From CAYMWF01 sp964394085 [NCBI: uncultured Gemmatimonadota bacterium] (GTDB taxonomy: Bacteria; GCA-2686955; CAYMWF01), in assembly GCA_964394085.1 (NCBI GenBank), contig CAYMWF010000002.1, positions 83,336 to 147,335 of the forward strand: 64,000 bases of DNA, read 5' to 3'. Under the pieces are notes generated by a model. The model saw only the letters and a list, made by a program, of their open reading frames with translations. It was not told the DNA's origin and did no database searches. Below, in pieces: positions 60,061 through 64,000 of this stretch. Numbering within the stretch: the first letter of the stretch is position 1; every line of letters starts with the position of its first letter. Both the position numbers and the translations under genes were made by a program.

Positions 60061-61998
60061 TTGAATTCCAGCAGTAACCGAATAGCGCGAGTTTTTTTGC
60101 CTGTAATGCCCGCCCGGCTGTCAGCGGCAGTGTTCCTTATGATGGCGGTCGTGATCATGCCTGCATCCCCGGCAGGAGCGGGAAGCGCTTTTACTACGGA
60201 AGATGCTGATAAGATCCGTGAAGCTGCATACCCTACAGGAAAAAGCAACGGAATTCTCTTCACTTTCGACGGACCGGGAGCCGACGGAGTAACCATCGCC
60301 GGCGACTTCAACGGATGGGATCAGTCCGCGACCGAGATGCAGAGGAACAAACATGGAATCTGGTGGGCGGTGGTTCCGACGGGTTCAGGGTCAATTCAAT
60401 ATAAATTCGTCATAGACGGCAACTGGGAGACAGATCCCAACAATCCCGATATAACGGGAGAGTTCGGCAATTCGGTCATCACCGTCGGACCTGACGGCGG
60501 AATCGCCGCATTACCGGCCGGGAAAGCGGTCCCGCTCAATCCGAATGTCACGTTTCACGGGGATTTCCGGTCCAGGTTGCACTCCACTCTCCATACGGAT
60601 GAACCTGTACGAATCGAAGATGCGACGCAGCGAGTGCTCCTCGATCTCGACTGCAACCTGGAAAACCAGGTAATGCTATGGGGCAGATTGAACCTGCAGA
60701 CGGAAGACGCCGACGGTCGCGCCAAGCTCGAGCGCATGGCATTCGATATGTCGAATCCGGATGTCTCACTCACGGCATTCTATAATGTATTCGGTGAAAG
60801 AGAGGTGGAACTCGGCGATCCGTACGGGCTGACCTCCGGAATCGGCAGCTTCAACGATTCCTATGGACGCAACTCGCAGGGCCTCTTTCTGAACAATCTC
60901 AGGATCGGCCGAAGCGCCCATGGAGCGGTATTGTATGGAAATGACCTCGATTCCGGCGAGGATATGACCGCCGCACGGATCAGCGCCGAACCGGGCATCT
61001 TTTCAACAGGTCTGAGCTGGAGGAGAAAAAGCGGTTTCGACGCCGGTATATCACCGGAAGGAAGCGGGGGCGGCGAGTACGGAGTCTCCGACCTCGCCGG
61101 GATCGACTTCCGTGCACCCCTGTTCGGCAGAGCCCTGGTCACAGTTGAAGCCCTTGCAGGCCGGACCGTTGTCAGGGATGTCGACGAGAAGACCTGGAAC
61201 CTGTCGGACAGGTTTCTGTTGTATGGTTCATGGCAGCAGATCCTCGGGGGCGGGTTGAGGTTGATCGCCAGGACGACATGCGAACTTTTTGAGTATACGG
61301 CTACGGCGGTATCCGGATATGGACTTGGTGAAACGACATCGTCGGGACTTCTCGTCTCCGGTCTGTCTCTCGATAGACTTGGTAACGAGGGCGCTTTTTT
61401 CGACTGGCGCATTGATCTGGAATACCTCCAATTTTTCTGTGATGAAAGCCTGCCGTGGGAGCGGCTCTGGGATTTCGAAAGGATGGATATTCTGGCCGTC
61501 CCCGGTTTTATCACAACCGGATATGAAAAAACCTTGGAGATAAAGACGACCGCGGAACTGCTTTTCGAAACCGGATGGTGCAGCATCGGATTCAACACCC
61601 TGGGAATATTCAACTTCGCCCCTGTCCCGGGGGGACCCTGGGTTTTTGACCAGTCCACGGGTTTCGAAATCCACCGGGGCAGGCTCGGACTGCTCGGTAA
61701 TGTCAGGACAGCCACCTACAACAGTGGATACCTCGGCCTGGACGACACCTTCTTCTGCGGCTACTACGCGGTCGAGCTCAGCCTGGGGCGTAACGCATCG
61801 ATCCGCCTCGGGTACGGCCTCAGGCCGGAAAACGACGACGACGAACTGCGAGCGCGTGAGGCTTTTATTTACTCTAACGGGCTATCCCCGGAAACGGTGA
61901 GGACCAGCTACAACAGCCTTGGCCGGGCCGTGACCTCAGCCGAGGAAACATTATCCGAATACGACGGAATCGTACTCGAAGGACGCTTCACATTCTGA
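60061..61998 (+). CDS. CBM48 glycogen-binding domain fused to an outer-membrane barrel
   Basis: 645 aa, start TTG 60061 with GGGAG upstream. Signal peptide with a hydrophobic core at about residues 20-40. Residues 61-143 are a CBM48/AMPK-beta-type glycogen-binding module: ILFTFDGPGADGVTIAGDFNGW, then WWAVVPTG, YKFVIDGNWETDPNNP and GNSVITVG, with the glucan-stacking Trp residues of the family (NGWD, WETD). Residues about 165-645 are barrel strands ending in GRFTF with a terminal Phe, the outer-membrane signature. The module would be periplasmic or surface-exposed. This combination points to glucan capture at the outer membrane. Confidence 0.82.
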   Translation: MNSSSNRIARVFLPVMPARLSAAVFLMMAVVIMPASPAGAGSAFTTEDADKIREAAYPTGKSNGILFTFDGPGADGVTIAGDFNGWDQSATEMQRNKHGIWWAVVPTGSGSIQYKFVIDGNWETDPNNPDITGEFGNSVITVGPDGGIAALPAGKAVPLNPNVTFHGDFRSRLHSTLHTDEPVRIEDATQRVLLDLDCNLENQVMLWGRLNLQTEDADGRAKLERMAFDMSNPDVSLTAFYNVFGEREVELGDPYGLTSGIGSFNDSYGRNSQGLFLNNLRIGRSAHGAVLYGNDLDSGEDMTAARISAEPGIFSTGLSWRRKSGFDAGISPEGSGGGEYGVSDLAGIDFRAPLFGRALVTVEALAGRTVVRDVDEKTWNLSDRFLLYGSWQQILGGGLRLIARTTCELFEYTATAVSGYGLGETTSSGLLVSGLSLDRLGNEGAFFDWRIDLEYLQFFCDESLPWERLWDFERMDILAVPGFITTGYEKTLEIKTTAELLFETGWCSIGFNTLGIFNFAPVPGGPWVFDQSTGFEIHRGRLGLLGNVRTATYNSGYLGLDDTFFCGYYAVELSLGRNASIRLGYGLRPENDDDELRAREAFIYSNGLSPETVRTSYNSLGRAVTSAEETLSEYDGIVLEGRFTF

Positions 61999-62167
61999 TC
62001 TCAGGTTCAGCCCGGAACGGTGAGAGCCGACACGACCGGAGATTCAGACGGCGTGTTAACACAATCGCGGCGATCAGGATACGCGGCAAATACGGAAAAA
62101 CAGCCTGTCGACGACTCTGATCCGACTTCGACGGGCGGAACACGATAATGCCTGGAGAGCACCTGAA

Positions 62168-63832
62168 ATGAAATATGGAAAGATTAAAAAAGAACGGGTA
62201 GCCGGATCCGAGGTCGGCCGCTTCCCTGCGGCGGTTCTACTGGCCGCCGTAATGTTCGCGCTTTGGGGATGCAAGGGCGGTCCTGCGAACCCGTTCTTCG
62301 ACCCGCCCGGGGGAACCATCGATTATCTGACATCTTTTTCATCTTTTCATATGCCGGGTAGTTTCAACGCGGAATATACATGGCCTACGACATGGAACAG
62401 CGCCGAATGGGAAGCCGTTCGCATGACCCTGGTCGACGACTACACCTGGGAGAAAACAGTCAGGATAGACTATCTCGAGGACCAGGGCGGCAGCGAGGGC
62501 CAGTTCAAGTTCGCTGCGAACGCCGGATGGGAAACGGGCTTCGGCGACTCCGGTGTCTGGGGAGAGACTACAAGGGGCAGCGATGTCAATAACATCCTGC
62601 TTTCCGACCGGCCCGATTCCGTTGTGATCGTAACCGGCAGTGATTACACTTTCCGCTTTTACGAAACGACCGAAACTTACGAAATAGTCGCCTCCGTCAC
62701 ACCCGCCGGCGGCATCGCCGGTATAGCCGCTTTCGACAATCTCCCCGCCCCCCCCTACCCCGCTGCGACGGCGACCGCTCTTCAGCTCCCCGATTCCGTG
62801 TCATTCGGAACGGCACTATCCGATACCGCCGACGGAGAGTTCCTGATAGAAAACCTGCCGGACGGCGATTACGCGGTCGAGTTAACTGCGGACGGCTACA
62901 TGTCCGAGGTTGCCGGAGGAATCCAGGTGGCCGGCGAGACAGTTGATATCGGCACGATCACCCTTTCACTCTTAACGGGCAGCATCACCGGTCCGATTGA
63001 TTTCGATGGGGTGGACGCTCCCCCTTATCCCTCGGCGGATGTCGCGGCTTATGAGGCGTCATCCTGGCAGAAAATCGGAGAAACAACTTCCGACACATCC
63101 TCAGGAGTTTATACCCTTTCAGGCTTACCCGACGATTCTTACAATATCGTTGCGGAAGCTGAGGGTTTCGTCGCCGACACGCTTTTCGGGATAACCGTGG
63201 GCGGCGGCGGCGAGGTCGACGCCGACACACTCTTCCTGGATAGTGCAGGATGGGAATGGACCCACGAAGCCGTCGATGATGATTCTGATTCCCGCTGGGG
63301 ATCGGGCAACGAGCTTTATTACCTCAAAGCAGGCTACGATCAGACCACGCTCCACCTGGCGTTCGAATTCATCGTTTCAACCAACGGCATAATCCTCCTG
63401 ATCGACAATGGCGACGGCCTTGGAGTAATCGACATTTCCGGTCTGGACTTCTTTCCGCGCCTGCTCAGTTTCGAAGACGATTTCAAGGCAAGGTTCATTT
63501 TCGCGGGATGGTCCGGAGAGACGTTCAGCCTTAGAGAGATCACCGGCGAAACAACTACCGTCGAGGTGACCGAAGGTTATTCATACACCGGCGATCCTTC
63601 GGACGGCTCACCATCTCTCACCGAGCTGGATATAGACTGGGAAACCCTTTTCCCCGGTTCGGGCGGCAATCCTCCCCCCGGAACCGAAATCCGCATTGTG
63701 CTCTGCCTGGTCGGGTCCGACGGCTCTTCGGCCGGCGACGTATGTCCCGACTCTGAATATCCTCCGGGGTGGGATTGGAACATCCCCCTCACCCTGACCG
63801 AGTTTCTCGAGATCCCGGTGGATCTCGATTAG
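62168..63832 (+). CDS. Lipoprotein with SusE-like and carboxypeptidase-regulatory-like repeats
   Basis: 554 aa. Lipobox ALWGC (Cys35). Residues about 45-180 resemble a SusE/SusF-type starch-binding domain: W ... MTLVDDYTWEKTV, GQFKFAANAGWETGFGD, NNILLSD and FRFYETTETYEI. Two CarboxypepD_reg-like repeats (about 180-265 and 270-355) share FDNLPAPPYP / FDGVDAPPYP and LPDGDYAVEL / LPDDSYNIVA. The C-terminal ~190 residues resemble the 56471 protein's sandwich module. It is probably a surface lipoprotein binding a glucan. ATG 62168 has only a weak ribosome site. Confidence 0.78.
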   Translation: MKYGKIKKERVAGSEVGRFPAAVLLAAVMFALWGCKGGPANPFFDPPGGTIDYLTSFSSFHMPGSFNAEYTWPTTWNSAEWEAVRMTLVDDYTWEKTVRIDYLEDQGGSEGQFKFAANAGWETGFGDSGVWGETTRGSDVNNILLSDRPDSVVIVTGSDYTFRFYETTETYEIVASVTPAGGIAGIAAFDNLPAPPYPAATATALQLPDSVSFGTALSDTADGEFLIENLPDGDYAVELTADGYMSEVAGGIQVAGETVDIGTITLSLLTGSITGPIDFDGVDAPPYPSADVAAYEASSWQKIGETTSDTSSGVYTLSGLPDDSYNIVAEAEGFVADTLFGITVGGGGEVDADTLFLDSAGWEWTHEAVDDDSDSRWGSGNELYYLKAGYDQTTLHLAFEFIVSTNGIILLIDNGDGLGVIDISGLDFFPRLLSFEDDFKARFIFAGWSGETFSLREITGETTTVEVTEGYSYTGDPSDGSPSLTELDIDWETLFPGSGGNPPPGTEIRIVLCLVGSDGSSAGDVCPDSEYPPGWDWNIPLTLTEFLEIPVDLD

Positions 63833-63870
63833 CAACCGGAGGCCGGAAAATCGCCTCCAGGAGAATTGAC

Positions 63871-64000
63871 ATGCCGAGAATTCGCGCCGCCGATATTTCA
63901 ACGAAACGTGGATTCGTCACCCGCACCAGTCCCATCCTGGCCGTCGTTGCAGTAGTAATGATGCTTGGTATCCTTCCCGGATGCGCAGTTGTACAACTGC
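63871..64000 (+). CDS. Lipoprotein, truncated by the window end
   Basis: Only the first 43 residues are visible: a basic N-terminus, a hydrophobic core (PILAVVAVVMMLGILPGC) and a lipobox with Cys38. CAGGAGA at 63858-63864 precedes ATG 63871. It continues the outer-membrane cluster. Nothing can be said about the mature protein. Confidence 0.7.
   Translation, partial: MPRIRAADISTKRGFVTRTSPILAVVAVVMMLGILPGCAVVQL

Noticed and set aside
59295-60311. Minus-strand 338-codon open frame
   Set aside because: It is antisense to two barrel genes with signal peptides and barrel patterns. Its translation is low-complexity with no domain, as expected of a shadow in GC-rich sequence.
60861-61715. Minus-strand 284-codon open frame
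   Set aside because: It is antisense to the CBM48-barrel gene; the Ser/Pro/Arg-rich product is typical of a shadow frame.
1-64000. Insertion sequences, prophage, CRISPR arrays or integration sites
   Set aside because: No transposase, integrase, phage or Cas gene, and no direct-repeat array or flanking inverted repeat, was recognised anywhere in the window.

Overview
The window comes from a flagellated, double-membraned (Gram-negative-type) bacterium. Direct signs are lipobox signal peptides, a LolA-like carrier, an Omp85/BamA-like barrel, several other outer-membrane barrels and a flagellar filament cluster. A DUF4837-type lipoprotein, a PorV/UPF0164-like barrel beside a protein with a possible type IX (FlgD-Ig-like) C-terminal signal, a Minf_1886-family protein and a C-terminal-glucodextranase-like module together suggest an uncultured lineage of or near the FCB/PVC groups. 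That placement is an inference; no rRNA gene is present. No tRNA, rRNA, CRISPR array, insertion sequence or prophage was seen.

Layout. (1) 1-8950: filament genes in the order TPR protein, flagellin 1, FlaG, FliS, FlgM-like, flagellin 2, FliD, FliT-like. A sigma-28-like promoter precedes flagellin 1 and a very good sigma-54 site precedes flagellin 2. (2) 8958-17600, minus strand: housekeeping operon of a TPR protein, AccB, AccC, ThiD2, ThiE, FtsK, LolA, RimO and a TPR lipoprotein. (3) 17687-21760, minus strand: ECF sigma, zinc-type anti-sigma, an HtrA-PDZ protein that has lost its whole catalytic triad, a DUF4837 lipoprotein and a PlsC acyltransferase. (4) 22022-28213, minus strand: lipoprotein, YigZ, SAM hydrolase (DUF62), Minf_1886 protein, Omp85 barrel, RlmH, and an abundant-looking secreted protein behind a strong promoter. 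(5) 28514-33033, plus strand: Fe-S CCG protein, NamZ, and a MurU-AmgK fusion, together a MurNAc salvage route. (6) 33025-38005, minus strand: aminotransferase, ATP-grasp ligase and two tandem proteasome-like Ntn-hydrolase homologues. I consider this the best candidate for an undescribed system. (7) 38284-50140: CysS, a MEMO-family protein, an operon of aldehyde dehydrogenase, CDF-HflK fusion, HflC and HflK, an arylsulfotransferase-like protein, a UbiA-like prenyltransferase and ribosomal protein L28. (8) 50161-55276, minus strand: hybrid histidine kinase and double-receiver regulator. (9) 55557-64000, plus strand: an outer-membrane/secreted cluster with carbohydrate-binding-type modules (glucodextranase C-like, CBM48 fused to a barrel, SusE-like), a PorV-like barrel and lipoproteins, probably for surface handling of an alpha-glucan. 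No SusC/SusD pair or glycoside hydrolase lies inside the window.

All family names come from reading motifs by eye. No database search was run, and none of the promoter or hairpin calls was scored by software.
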